From JANNRR01 sp031401675 (GTDB lineage Bacteria; Pseudomonadota; Alphaproteobacteria; Rhodobacterales; Rhodobacteraceae): a stretch of DNA of 41,029 bases. The DNA is taken from contig JANNRR010000063.1 of NCBI GenBank assembly GCA_031401675.1, positions 1 to 41,029 on the forward strand, given 5' to 3'. The position numbers were made by a program, and so were the translations under genes. Under the pieces are notes generated by a model. That model was not told the DNA's origin. It ran no database searches and saw only the letters and a list, made by a program, of their open reading frames with translations. This document shows, in pieces, positions 1 through 7,970 of this stretch. The number at the start of each line of letters is the position of its first letter. Within the stretch, counting starts at the first letter, position 1.

Positions 1-1329
1 GGGCTCGATCGGGTGATCGCGTCCGACGCCTACGGCAAGCTGGCCGCGGGCGAAGGCATCGATCTGGCCTATCCTGTCGGTCTGGCTGCCGAAGCGGTAC
101 ATCTGGTCAAGCTGCCGCGCCGCCCGACGCTGGCCGAAGCCCGCAAGGCCGGCGCCGCCATCGGAAAGTTGATCGGTGCCGCCCCGGCGCTGATCCTGGC
201 CGGGTCGCTGCCGCAGGTCGCCGAACTGGCCTATGGTCTGTCGCTGCGCCGGTACGAATTCACCGACCGTAAGACCGGCGAAAAGCCTGCTGCGGCCAGC
301 GTCAGCATCATGGTCGCGGATCCCGCCGCCGCCGCCGCCGCCTTTGCCCCGCATCTGGCCCGCACCGGGGGCGTGTTCTTCACCCGCGACCTAGTCTCGG
401 AACCGGCCAACGTGCTGACAACGCAGGAGTTTGCCAACCGGCTGCAGGCGCTGAGCAGCCTGGGGCTGCAGGTCGAGGTGCTGGAAGAGGCTGACATGGC
501 CAAACTGGGTATGGGCGCGCTGCTCGGCGTCGGACAGGGCTCGGACAGCCCGTCCAAGCTCGTCGTGATGCATTGGCACGGCGGCAAGCCCGGCGAAAAG
601 CCGTTCGCGTTGATCGGCAAGGGTGTGGTGTTCGACACCGGCGGCATCTCGATCAAGGGCGCTGCTGGCATGGAAGAAATGACGATGGACATGGGCGGGG
701 CAGGGGTCGTGGCCGGTACAATGCGCGCCCTGGCCGCCCGTAAGGCTCGGGCCAATGTCGTCGGACTGGTCGGCATCGTCGAAAACATGCCGGATGGCCG
801 GGCACAGCGCCCCGGCGATATCGTGACCTCGATGAAGGGCGACACCATCGAGGTGATCAACACCGATGCCGAGGGGCGTCTGGTGCTGGCCGACGTGCTC
901 TGGTACGCGCAGGACCGCTTCCAGCCCACCGGCATGATCGATCTGGCGACGCTGACCGGCGCCATCATCGTGGCATTGGGGCACGAAAACACCGGCGTCT
1001 TTTCCAACGACGACGCCCTGTGCGAAGCGTTCCTGAAAGCGGCAAAAGCCGAAGGCGAAGGCGCCTGGCGGATGCCCCTGGGCGAGGCCTATGACAAGAT
1101 GCTGAAATCAAACCTTGCCGACATGAAGAACATCGGCGGGCGCGACGGCGGTGCGATCACGGCGGCGCAGTTCCTGCAGCGTTTCGTGAAAAAGGGCACG
1201 CCGTGGATTCACCTCGACATCGCCGGCACCGCCCTGACAAAGGCCGACACCGCCTTTGCCCCCAAGGGGGCCACCGGATGGGGCGTGATGGCGCTCGACC
1301 GCCTGATTGCCGACCGGTTCGAGTCCTGA
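1..1329 (+). CDS. pepA: Leucyl aminopeptidase (M17), 5' end outside window
   Basis: This is a cytosolic M17 aminopeptidase that removes N-terminal residues from peptides using two metal ions. The reading frame is already open at base 1 and the visible protein is about 442 residues, against roughly 490 for the family, so the start lies upstream. The GTG at 13 is an internal codon. The metal-binding core is present: GKGVVFDTGGISIK (about 619-660), a following MDMGGAG, and the M17 signature NTDAEGR at 859-879. The C-terminal catalytic domain runs intact to TGA at 1327-1329. holC begins only 7 bases after the stop, an arrangement I recall as usual for pepA-holC in alphaproteobacteria, so the two are probably cotranscribed. 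Confidence 0.96.
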   Translation, partial: GLDRVIASDAYGKLAAGEGIDLAYPVGLAAEAVHLVKLPRRPTLAEARKAGAAIGKLIGAAPALILAGSLPQVAELAYGLSLRRYEFTDRKTGEKPAAASVSIMVADPAAAAAAFAPHLARTGGVFFTRDLVSEPANVLTTQEFANRLQALSSLGLQVEVLEEADMAKLGMGALLGVGQGSDSPSKLVVMHWHGGKPGEKPFALIGKGVVFDTGGISIKGAAGMEEMTMDMGGAGVVAGTMRALAARKARANVVGLVGIVENMPDGRAQRPGDIVTSMKGDTIEVINTDAEGRLVLADVLWYAQDRFQPTGMIDLATLTGAIIVALGHENTGVFSNDDALCEAFLKAAKAEGEGAWRMPLGEAYDKMLKSNLADMKNIGGRDGGAITAAQFLQRFVKKGTPWIHLDIAGTALTKADTAFAPKGATGWGVMALDRLIADRFES

Positions 1330-1336
1330 CCCGGCG

Positions 1337-1795
1337 ATGGGGGCCGCCTACTTCTACCACCTGACCCGCTCGCCGGTCGAACAGACCCTGCCGGCCCTGC
1401 TGGCCCGGGCGCTGCAGGCCGGCTGGCGGGTGGCGGTGCGCGGCACCGACGCCGCTCGCCTGACCCGGCTCGATGAAAGTCTCTGGACCGCCGATCCCGA
1501 CAGCTTCCTGCCACACGCTCTGGCCGGCGGTCCGCACGACGCCGACCAGCCGATCCTGCTGACTACGGCGACCACCGTGCCCAACAGGGCGGTCTGCCTG
1601 ATGGCGATCGACGGGGCCGAGGTCATCGCCGCCGAACTTCCCGCCTATGAGCGCGCCTGCATCCTGTTCGACGGCAACGACCCCGCAGCGCTGGCGCGGG
1701 CCCGCGACCAATGGAAAGCCCTGACCGACGCCGGGCATTCGGCGCAGTACTGGTCCGAAGACAGTGGCCGCTGGCAGAAGAAAGCCGAACGCTGA
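1337..1795 (+). CDS. holC: DNA polymerase III chi subunit
   Basis: The chi subunit of the DNA polymerase III clamp loader bridges the replisome to single-strand-binding protein. The 152-residue protein opens MGAAYFYHLTRSPVEQTLP, typical of the alphaproteobacterial chi N-terminus, and ends with W-x-K-x(4)-AGHSAQYWSEDSGRWQKK, the usual chi C-terminus. The ATG at 1337 was preferred over the GTG at 1307 because the latter lies inside pepA and adds residues unlike the family. It follows pepA closely. After the stop come a 34-bp dispersed element (1817-1850) and an AT-rich composite element (1946-2021), then a convergent gene. Confidence 0.93.
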   Translation: MGAAYFYHLTRSPVEQTLPALLARALQAGWRVAVRGTDAARLTRLDESLWTADPDSFLPHALAGGPHDADQPILLTTATTVPNRAVCLMAIDGAEVIAAELPAYERACILFDGNDPAALARARDQWKALTDAGHSAQYWSEDSGRWQKKAER

Positions 1796-1816
1796 CCGGC
1801 CACCAATGTGCGTCGA

Positions 1817-1850
1817 GCTTCATTCCGGCTTAAATATTCCCGCCGGAGGC
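1817..1850 (+). repeat. Dispersed 34-bp GCCGGAGGC element, copy 1
   Basis: The block starts GCTTCATTCCG and ends CCCGCCGGAGGC, 22 bases after the holC stop. It aligns without gaps to 24404-24437 and to 33631-33664, and a reverse-oriented half copy lies at 36197-36228. All copies sit in intergenic DNA. No transposase or terminal duplication is visible. Confidence 0.8.
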
Positions 1851-1945
1851 ATCCACCCCAGCCGCACCACGGGTGCCAGGTCTCCCGGGCCGGACTGGCC
1901 GCCAGGGCCTTCATCCCCGCACTCTGTAGCAGCAAGGCTGCGTCG

Positions 1946-2021
1946 TTGGTTAACATCTCATGAAGATGAAACTGAAACAATAATTATTTCAAAAGGTTAA
2001 TCCGCATAACACACGTGTTAC
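1946..2021 (+). repeat. AT-rich composite intergenic element A
   Basis: This AT-rich island lies between the convergent genes holC and the aspartic protease. In order it contains GGTTAAC, GAAGATGAA, AATTATTTCAAAAGGTTAA and the inverted repeat TAACAC-AC-GTGTTA at 2007-2020. The same parts recur in the same order, on the opposite strand, at 12119-12200. It has no coding potential. The function is unknown; an operator or nucleoid-protein site is possible. Confidence 0.7.
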
Positions 2022-2053
2022 ACCCGCCCCCGTTCCGCACCCCCTGTGCGCCG

Positions 2054-2644
2054 CTACCGCGTCAGAACCAGCTTGTTGCCGACAAACTCCATCCGCGAGA
2101 ACTGCCGCAGATAGCTCATCCCCAGGAGCGAGATATCCATGTCGCCGTCATTGACCCAGGCTACCATGCCGCCCTCGTCGAACCCCGCCACCTGCACATC
2201 TTCCAGCCGCACCCGCGCGGTCCGCACTGCACCGTTCGCAGTCCGCGCCTCGCCGGTATAGGCCAGCGTGTCGGTCTCGATCCCGACCCGTTCCGCATCC
2301 GGCCGCGACAGCACCACATCGGTGGCCCCGGTATCAACCATGAATTCCACCGGCTCGCCGTTGATCTGCAGCGTCAGATAGTAGTGCCCGTCCCGCGCCC
2401 TCGGCACCTCGATCTGCCCGGCTTCGGTGACCACCGCCTGACGCGGTTCCGCGCCGCGAATGTCCGACCACAGCCCGTAGCCCGCCGCCATGCCGACAAG
2501 GATCAGTCCCCAAATTGACGCCTGCTGCGCCATCTTTCCCATCGATTGCCGGTTGCTCAGCAGGAACGACCCGCCGATCACCGCGACCAGCAGCACCAGA
2601 TAGATCAGTCGCCCGAACTCGTCCCCGTCCACGCCCGCCCTCAT
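2054..2644 (-). CDS. Membrane-anchored retropepsin-like aspartic protease (TIGR02281 type)
   Basis: This is a 196-residue clan AA aspartic protease of the single-domain retropepsin-like type, expected to work as a dimer. Two hydrophobic segments at about residues 12-30 and 42-60 anchor it in the membrane. The protease domain follows, with catalytic motif VDTGATDVVLS and, near the C-terminus, LLGMSYLRQFSRMEF, matching the second conserved block of this family. The start at 2644 may be slightly too far upstream, since in-frame ATG codons lie at residues 35 and 38, but those would remove the first membrane segment. The substrate is unknown. It converges on holC, with an AT-rich element just beyond its stop. 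Confidence 0.85.
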   Translation of the reverse strand: MRAGVDGDEFGRLIYLVLLVAVIGGSFLLSNRQSMGKMAQQASIWGLILVGMAAGYGLWSDIRGAEPRQAVVTEAGQIEVPRARDGHYYLTLQINGEPVEFMVDTGATDVVLSRPDAERVGIETDTLAYTGEARTANGAVRTARVRLEDVQVAGFDEGGMVAWVNDGDMDISLLGMSYLRQFSRMEFVGNKLVLTR

Positions 2645-2699
2645 CCGCCGAAATTGTCCTGACCGTTCAGATAGGGGTGACCGGGCGCCGGTATAAGTC

Positions 2700-3317
2700 C
2701 TATACCGGCATCAGGCCATAACCGCCCAACCCGTCCAGCACGATCTGCACCGCAAGAGCCGCCAGCAGGATGCCGAACAGCCGGGTGATGACGTTGATGC
2801 CGGTCTTGCCCAGCAGCCGGTCCACCGTGCTGCCGGCCAGAAACATCAGGAACGTCAGCGCGATTACCAACGCCATGATCACATGCACCAGCAGCACCCA
2901 GGTCCAGCTGCCACCCTGTTCCGACGCCAGCAGCACCATCGTCGCCATCGCCCCGGGCCCGGCAATCAGCGGCACCGCAATCGGAAACACCGACGGGTCA
3001 TGCGCCGCCTGCGCCGACGACGACCGCCGCGCCGTGCGCTTTTCAAACAGCATCTCGACCGCGATCAGAAACAAGAGAATTCCGCCCGAGATCCGGAACG
3101 CCGCCAACGAAATGCCGATCGTGTCCAGCAATGCCTGCCCCAGCACCCCGAACAGCGTCAGCACCCCGGCGGCAACCAGACTGGCGCGCAGCGCCGCCGC
3201 CCGACGCGCCGGACTGTCCAGGTGCCGGGTCAGCGCGACAAAGATCGGGGCGACCGCCGGCGGGTCGATGATCACGAACAGTGTCACAAACGCCGTTACC
3301 GCAAGCGACATATCCAT
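2700..3317 (-). CDS. MarC family integral membrane protein
   Basis: This 205-residue polytopic membrane protein belongs to the MarC (UPF0056) family, whose physiological role is unsettled. The N-terminus MDMSLAVTAFVTLFVIIDP is characteristic, with the conserved DPP-x-VAPIF stretch, and a second conserved region IAGPGAMATM appears midway. About six hydrophobic segments are visible. I place the start at the ATG at 3317, preceded by AGAAGG, rather than the longer frame from 3395, which overlaps the upstream gene. It starts 16 bases after the ABC-F stop, suggesting cotranscription. Confidence 0.88.
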   Translation of the reverse strand: MDMSLAVTAFVTLFVIIDPPAVAPIFVALTRHLDSPARRAAALRASLVAAGVLTLFGVLGQALLDTIGISLAAFRISGGILLFLIAVEMLFEKRTARRSSSAQAAHDPSVFPIAVPLIAGPGAMATMVLLASEQGGSWTWVLLVHVIMALVIALTFLMFLAGSTVDRLLGKTGINVITRLFGILLAALAVQIVLDGLGGYGLMPV

Positions 3318-3333
3318 GATCCAGCCTTCTGCC

Positions 3334-5181
3334 TTAGCCTTCTGCGGTTTCCAGCTTTTCCAGTGCACCAAGCCAAAGCGCCTCGGCCCGGTCAAGTCCG
3401 TCCATCACTTCCGCATATTTCTTTTGCCAGGTCTCGGCCTGATTGCCCATGCCGGGATCGTACAGCCCGGGGTCCGCCAACTTTTTCGCCAGCTTGTCGC
3501 GCATCTCATTCAGCTTGGCGATCCGTTCCTCGGATTTGCGCACTTCGCCGCGCAACAGCAGGATATCCTCGCGGCTGATGCGCTTCGGCTTGTCAGGCTT
3601 CGGCTTGTCGCGTGGCTTGTCGTCGCCCTGCAGCAGAATTGTGCGGTAAGCCTCCAGATCATCCTCGAACGGCACCACCGCCCCGCCCTTGACCAGCCAT
3701 AACCGGTCGGCGACCAGGGAAAGCAGGTGCATGTCGTGGCTGACCAGAATGACCGCGCCGGAATAATCGGTCAGGGCATTGACCAGCGCCTCGCGGCTTT
3801 CGATGTCCAGATGGTTGGTCGGCTCGTCAAGGATCAACAGGTGCGGCGCGTCGATGGTGGCCAAGAGCAGCGACAGCCGGGCCTTCTGCCCGCCCGACAA
3901 CCGCGCCACCACGGTTTCCGCCTGATCGGCCCCAAGCCCGAATCCGGCCAGCCGGGCTCGCAGCCGTGGCTGCCCCTCGGCCGGGCGCACCCGCATCAGA
4001 TGCTGAAGCGGCGTCTCGTCGACGTACAGCTCGTCGACCTGATGCTGCGCAAAGTAGCCGATCCGAAGTTTGCTGGACCGCACCAGCTTGCCGCCGACCG
4101 ATACCAGCTTGCCGACCAGCAGCTTGGCCAGCGTCGATTTGCCCTCGCCGTTGCGCCCCAGCAGCGCGATTCGGTCATCCTGATCGATCCGCAGGTTCAA
4201 GTGCTTCAGCACCAGCGGCCCGCCATAACCGACCGCCGCCTCTTCCATGTTGATGATCGGCGGTGACAGTTCCTCGGGCACCGGGAAGGTAAAGACCTGC
4301 TTCGCCGCCTCTTCCGGTGGCGTGATGCTGGTCATCTTTTCCAGCATCTTCACCCGGCTCTGCGCCTGCTTGGCCTTGCTGGCCTTGGCCTTGAACCGGT
4401 CGACAAAGGCTTGCAGGTGAGCCCGCCTGGCATCCTGCTTCCGCGCCTCGGATACCATAAGCGCACGTTGTTCCGCCCGCTGCCGCGCGAACTGGTCATA
4501 GGGGCCGGAGTAATAGGTCAGCTTTCGCCCCTCCAGATGCAGGATGGCCCCCACTGCCCGGTTCAATAGGCCCCGGTCATGGCTGATGATGATGACGGTA
4601 TGGGGATATTTCTGCAGATAGGCTTCCAGCCACAGCGCCCCCTCCAGATCCAGATAGTTGGTCGGTTCGTCCAGCAGCAACAGGTCGGGCTGCGCGAACA
4701 GCACCCCGGCCAGCGCCACCCGCATCCGCCAGCCGCCGGAAAAATCGGAACAGGGCCGCAACTGCGCCTCGGCATCGAACCCCAGTCCGCGCAGAATGGC
4801 CGACGCCCGGCCCTCGGCCGACCAGGCGTCGATATCCGACAGCCGGTGCTGGATGTCGGCGATCCGGGCCGGGTCGCTGGCGGTTTCCGCCTCGGCCAAC
4901 AGGGCCGCGCGTTCGCTATCGGCTTGCAGCACGGTTTCCAAGAGCGAGGTGTCCGACGACGGCACTTCCTGCGCTACGCCGCCAATCTTGGCGCGCGAGG
5001 GCAGCGATATCTCGCCGCCTTCCAGCGCCAGTTCGCCCTTGATCAGGCGGAACAGCGTGGTCTTGCCGCTGCCGTTGCGGCCGACCAGTCCAACCTTGTG
5101 GCCGGTCGGAATGTTGGCCGACGCGCCTTCCAGCAAGGGACGGCCTTCGACGGAATAGCTGATGTCGGATATGGCGAGCAT
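3334..5181 (-). CDS. ABC-F family ATPase (Uup/YheS type)
   Basis: This 615-residue soluble protein has two ABC domains and no membrane segments, as in ABC-F proteins that act on ribosomes or nucleic acids. Domain 1 has Walker A GRNGSGKTT (about residues 34-42), signature SGGWRMRVALA and Walker B LLLLDEPTNYLD. A charged linker rich in Ala, Lys and Arg with ARKQDARRAHLQ follows. Domain 2 has GRNGEGKST, LSGGQKARLSL and LLILDEPTNHLD. The C-terminal 90 residues are Lys/Glu-rich and look like the coiled coil of Uup/YheS. Which ABC-F subgroup it belongs to cannot be settled by eye. It heads the short minus-strand unit with marC. Confidence 0.92.
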   Translation of the reverse strand: MLAISDISYSVEGRPLLEGASANIPTGHKVGLVGRNGSGKTTLFRLIKGELALEGGEISLPSRAKIGGVAQEVPSSDTSLLETVLQADSERAALLAEAETASDPARIADIQHRLSDIDAWSAEGRASAILRGLGFDAEAQLRPCSDFSGGWRMRVALAGVLFAQPDLLLLDEPTNYLDLEGALWLEAYLQKYPHTVIIISHDRGLLNRAVGAILHLEGRKLTYYSGPYDQFARQRAEQRALMVSEARKQDARRAHLQAFVDRFKAKASKAKQAQSRVKMLEKMTSITPPEEAAKQVFTFPVPEELSPPIINMEEAAVGYGGPLVLKHLNLRIDQDDRIALLGRNGEGKSTLAKLLVGKLVSVGGKLVRSSKLRIGYFAQHQVDELYVDETPLQHLMRVRPAEGQPRLRARLAGFGLGADQAETVVARLSGGQKARLSLLLATIDAPHLLILDEPTNHLDIESREALVNALTDYSGAVILVSHDMHLLSLVADRLWLVKGGAVVPFEDDLEAYRTILLQGDDKPRDKPKPDKPKRISREDILLLRGEVRKSEERIAKLNEMRDKLAKKLADPGLYDPGMGNQAETWQKKYAEVMDGLDRAEALWLGALEKLETAEG

Positions 5182-5220
5182 TGGCTTCCCCTGCCTGATC
5201 GCCGGGCCAAGGTCAATTCG

Positions 5221-6162
5221 CTATTCGGTGCCGACGACCAGCGCTTCCCGCCTGCCTCGCCGGCCGGCCAGATGCGTGCGCAGCGCCACGGACGCACCTG
5301 CTGCCGTGACCACCGCCATTCCCAAGGCCGTCAGCCCGTCCGGAGCATGGTCAAACACCAGCCACCCCAACAGCGCGGCCCAGACCAGGTGCAGGTAATT
5401 GACCGGCGCCAGCAACGAGGCCGGGGCCTCGCGGTAGGCGGCGGTAAAAAGCGCGTGACCAAGAGCGGCCAGCGCCCCAAGCGCCAGCATCAGCCCGAAA
5501 TCGGGCAGGTTCGGCCAGTTACCGTTCCAAACCCAGGGCAGCATCGCACTAAAGACGACGGTGCCGACAGCGGCGGTGACGAACAGCAGGGCATGGGTGG
5601 TTTCCGTCCGCGCCAGTACCCGCGACAACAAGTGATAGACGGCCGAGGCAACCGCTGTCAGCAGCGCAAACACCACGCCCGGCGTGTCCAGGCCGGTACC
5701 CGGCCGCAAGATCAACAGCACGCCCAGAAATCCCGCCGCCGCCCCGATCCATCCCGCAACCGCGATCTTTTCGCCCAGCAACGGCATGGCCATCAGCATT
5801 ACCAGAAACGGCGCCAGATAGGTGATCGCCACGGTTTCGCCCAAGGGCATGTACCGCAGCGCAAGCCCCAGTGACAGAGACGCCGCCGACAGGCTGGCCG
5901 CGCGCTACAGCGCCAGCCCGGTGCGGTTGGTGTGCAGCAGCCCCAGCCCGTGCCGCGGCGCAAAGAACACTACCAGCAACACCAAATTGACAAGATAGCG
6001 CAACGCCACCACCAGCGGCACGGCATGAAGCATGGTCAGATGCTTGGTGATGACATCCCCGACGGCAAACACCATCACCGCCAACGTCACCAGCACGACG
6101 CCCTTGATCGGGCTTTGCGCCGCCGCTCCCTTGATCGTCACCTGCGCCTCCGCTTCTGTCAC
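5221..6162 (-). pseudogene. EamA/DMT family transporter interrupted by an in-frame amber codon
   Basis: The gene would encode a drug/metabolite-type transporter of about 313 residues with two EamA domains. Reading from GTG at 6162, the N-terminal half (GVVLVTLAVMVFAVGDVITKH onward) continues to HTNRTGLAL and meets TAG at 5905-5907. In the same frame it resumes RAASLSAASLSLGLALRY, MPLGETVAITYLAP, and runs without further lesions to the stop at 5221. A single base change at one codon therefore splits an otherwise intact gene. The N-terminal product would have about 3 membrane helices. The ATG at 5850 could start the C-terminal piece but has no clear ribosome site. It could be a recent pseudogene or a base-calling error. 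Confidence 0.8.
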
Positions 6163-6211
6163 GCCGCAGCCTCGGGCCGGGGCCTCATCATCCCGCCAAG
6201 ACTGTCCGCTA

Positions 6212-6239
6212 CGGTTCATCTGGCGCGGTTCATCTGGCG
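6212..6239 (+). repeat. Perfect 14-bp tandem duplication
   Basis: CGGTTCATCTGGCG occurs twice head to tail in the 311-base space between the EamA pseudogene and ndk. The rest of this space (6163-6473) shows no gene, hairpin or clear promoter. The EamA frame stays open through it, but its codons do not look like a transporter N-terminus. Confidence 0.75.
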
Positions 6240-6473
6240 CGACGACATCGGCGAACGACCGCGGTACAGGACCGACGGAACCGCTATGGCCGACCTTGTC
6301 GCAGCGCGGATCTTGCCGCACCATCCCTGCAGGCCGGATGGGCGGCGCGCCACAGGCTCTGTCCGCCCAAATGTCGAGTTTCGCGGGTTTCCAATCCAGC
6401 TGCTCCATGCTAGCGAAGCGCCGCAATCATCGGGGTGGACAAAGGTCCGCACCGATCAGGACAAAGGCATATC

Positions 6474-6896
6474 ATGGCGATCGAACGCACGCTTTCTATC
6501 ATCAAACCCGATGCAACCAACCGCAACCTGACCGGCAAGATCAACGCCAAATTCGAAGAGGCCGGCCTGCGGATTATCGCGCAAAAGCGGCTGCAGCTGA
6601 CGATGGCCCAGGCCGAGGCGTTCTATCAGGAACATGCCGCTCGCGGCTTTTACGGCGAACTGTGCGCCTTCATGGCCTCGGCGCCGGTGGTGGTGCAGGT
6701 GCTGGAAGGCGAGGGCGCCATTCTGAAGAACCGTGACGTAATGGGGGCGACCAACCCGGCCAATGCCGCCGATGGCACCATCCGCAAGGATTTCGCGCTG
6801 TCGATGGGCGAAAACTCGGTGCATGGCTCGGATAGTGCGGCCTCGGCGGCGCGCGAGATTGCTTTTTACTTCTCGGAGCTTGAACTGGTCGGCTAG
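6474..6896 (+). CDS. ndk: Nucleoside diphosphate kinase
   Basis: This enzyme transfers the gamma phosphate of ATP to nucleoside diphosphates through a phosphohistidine. At 140 residues it has the standard length. It starts MAIERTLSIIKPDA and carries the active-site motif ENSVHGSDS with the phospho-acceptor at His117, plus the nucleotide-contact block GATNPANAADGTIRKDF. The ATG at 6474 is supported by this N-terminus, so the longer frame from 6435 is rejected. It stands alone, divergent from the EamA pseudogene and convergent with the YiiX-like gene, 98 bases away. Confidence 0.97.
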   Translation: MAIERTLSIIKPDATNRNLTGKINAKFEEAGLRIIAQKRLQLTMAQAEAFYQEHAARGFYGELCAFMASAPVVVQVLEGEGAILKNRDVMGATNPANAADGTIRKDFALSMGENSVHGSDSAASAAREIAFYFSELELVG

Positions 6897-6994
6897 ACCT
6901 TTCCGTCAGCCGGAGCACCGTCTTGCGCTGTCCCGGATCAAAGTATCCAATGCAGTGGCGTCTGGCCTTCGCCGAACGCCGCTGCTGGTCCGGA

Positions 6995-7750
6995 TCAGCT
7001 TGGCATGTTCACGACTTGGTCGGTGGTGGCATCTTCGTACCACGACAGGTTGCGATAGTCGAAATCCGCCTCGATCGTCGGTTTGACGATCCGGAAGTAC
7101 GGCGACAGGTCGAAATCGCGCGGTGTGTACAGCGAATGGTGGCGAATATGCAGAATCTCGCGTGCCTTTGCGGCGTCGGCGTCGGGCCTGATTTCGGGCA
7201 GGATCGGATAGCGGACCAGCCCGAAACCCTCGGCAATCAGCGTCGAACAGATCGCCCGCGTCGGGTCGCCCGAGCCGAGCGCCAGCATCCGCCGCCGCCA
7301 GCGCTTGGGCACGGGGGGTTCCGGCAGCAGATAGCGCAACAGATCGAGGACGTTCTTCAGGTCATAGGTCTTGCCGATACTGGCGCGCATGAAGGCGATG
7401 ATCTGGGCGAGGTCTTCGGGGCGCAGGTTTACGGGGCGGCAGATCCGGGTGTTGAGATGATCGAAGGCCGAGACCGGGACGGCGCGCACCCCGGCCTGCA
7501 GGTCGGCCTCGATCAGGGCGGTTTCATCCGGCCCGCCCACGTGGAAGGCCGCGTGCGACCATGTCGAGTGGGTCAGGTATTTGATCGCCGCAGCTATCCG
7601 GCTGAAGCCTTCCACCAGCAACACGTCGCCGGGCTGCAGGGTGCGGCGCAGGCGGTCCGGGGGCACGACGGAAAAGGCGACGTAGGGGCCCGTCTGCTTT
7701 TCAAGGTAGCTGGCCAGTGCCTGCCCGATGGCTCTGCCGATCCGGTTCAT
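6995..7750 (-). CDS. YiiX/YebB-like permuted NlpC/P60 cysteine hydrolase
   Basis: This roughly 251-residue protein resembles circularly permuted papain-like (YiiX/YebB) hydrolases. After LQPGDVLLVEG comes the catalytic-histidine block STWSHAAFHVG, then a glutamate in ALIEADLQAGVR, and later the nucleophile block RAICSTLIAEGFG. In this permuted family His precedes Cys. There is no clear signal peptide. The C-terminus is rich in aromatic and acidic residues. Family members act on amide or lipid ester bonds, but the substrate here is unknown. The start is uncertain: the ATG at 7750 is used, and an in-frame GTG at 7777 is possible. Upstream lie a hairpin and AT-rich element D. Confidence 0.78.
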   Translation of the reverse strand: MNRIGRAIGQALASYLEKQTGPYVAFSVVPPDRLRRTLQPGDVLLVEGFSRIAAAIKYLTHSTWSHAAFHVGGPDETALIEADLQAGVRAVPVSAFDHLNTRICRPVNLRPEDLAQIIAFMRASIGKTYDLKNVLDLLRYLLPEPPVPKRWRRRMLALGSGDPTRAICSTLIAEGFGLVRYPILPEIRPDADAAKAREILHIRHHSLYTPRDFDLSPYFRIVKPTIEADFDYRNLSWYEDATTDQVVNMPS

Positions 7751-7860
7751 CACCTTGCCCGCCGTGATACGCCACACGCTGACCGCAAGCCTAGCAGTCG
7801 AAGGGGGGTGGGGGAAGGCTCGGCGGGCGAAGAATGGGTAGAAAGGGCTTAGAGGCGGCC

Positions 7861-7884
7861 AAAGCGTCCAGATCTGGACACTTT
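7861..7884 (-). terminator. Hairpin after the first RTX gene, formed better by minus-strand RNA
   Basis: The 24-base near-palindrome is centred on GTCCAGATCTGGAC. As minus-strand RNA it gives a 10-bp stem around GATC with one U.G pair. As plus-strand RNA the same position would be a C-A mismatch. It lies 87 bases past the RTX stop at 7971. There is no long U-tract, so it may be a terminator, a 3' stabiliser or an operator for the YiiX-like gene. Confidence 0.45.
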
Positions 7885-7935
7885 GTAAAATTGTTATTTA
7901 TCAGATAGTTAACATTTTTCGTTAATACATTTTTC
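7882..7935 (+). repeat. AT-rich intergenic element D
   Basis: An AT-rich island contains TTGTTATTTATCAGATAGTTAAC followed closely by a second GTTAA. It aligns with 17510-17552 and shares the core ATTTCAG-x-TAGTTAAC with elements A and B. It lies between the stop of the first RTX gene and the start of the YiiX-like gene. It is non-coding and its role is unknown. Confidence 0.55.
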
Positions 7936-7970
7936 ATTCTCGCGGCAGGTTAGTCAGCGGCAGGTTTGCC

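Noticed and set aside
2007..2020. TAACACACGTGTTA as an FNR or PpsR box
   Set aside because: The half-sites and spacing do not match TTGAT-N4-ATCAA or TGT-N12-ACA.
7915..7937. CtrA-type site in GTTAACATTTTTCGTTAA
   Set aside because: The two TTAA boxes are 9 bases apart, whereas the consensus needs 7.
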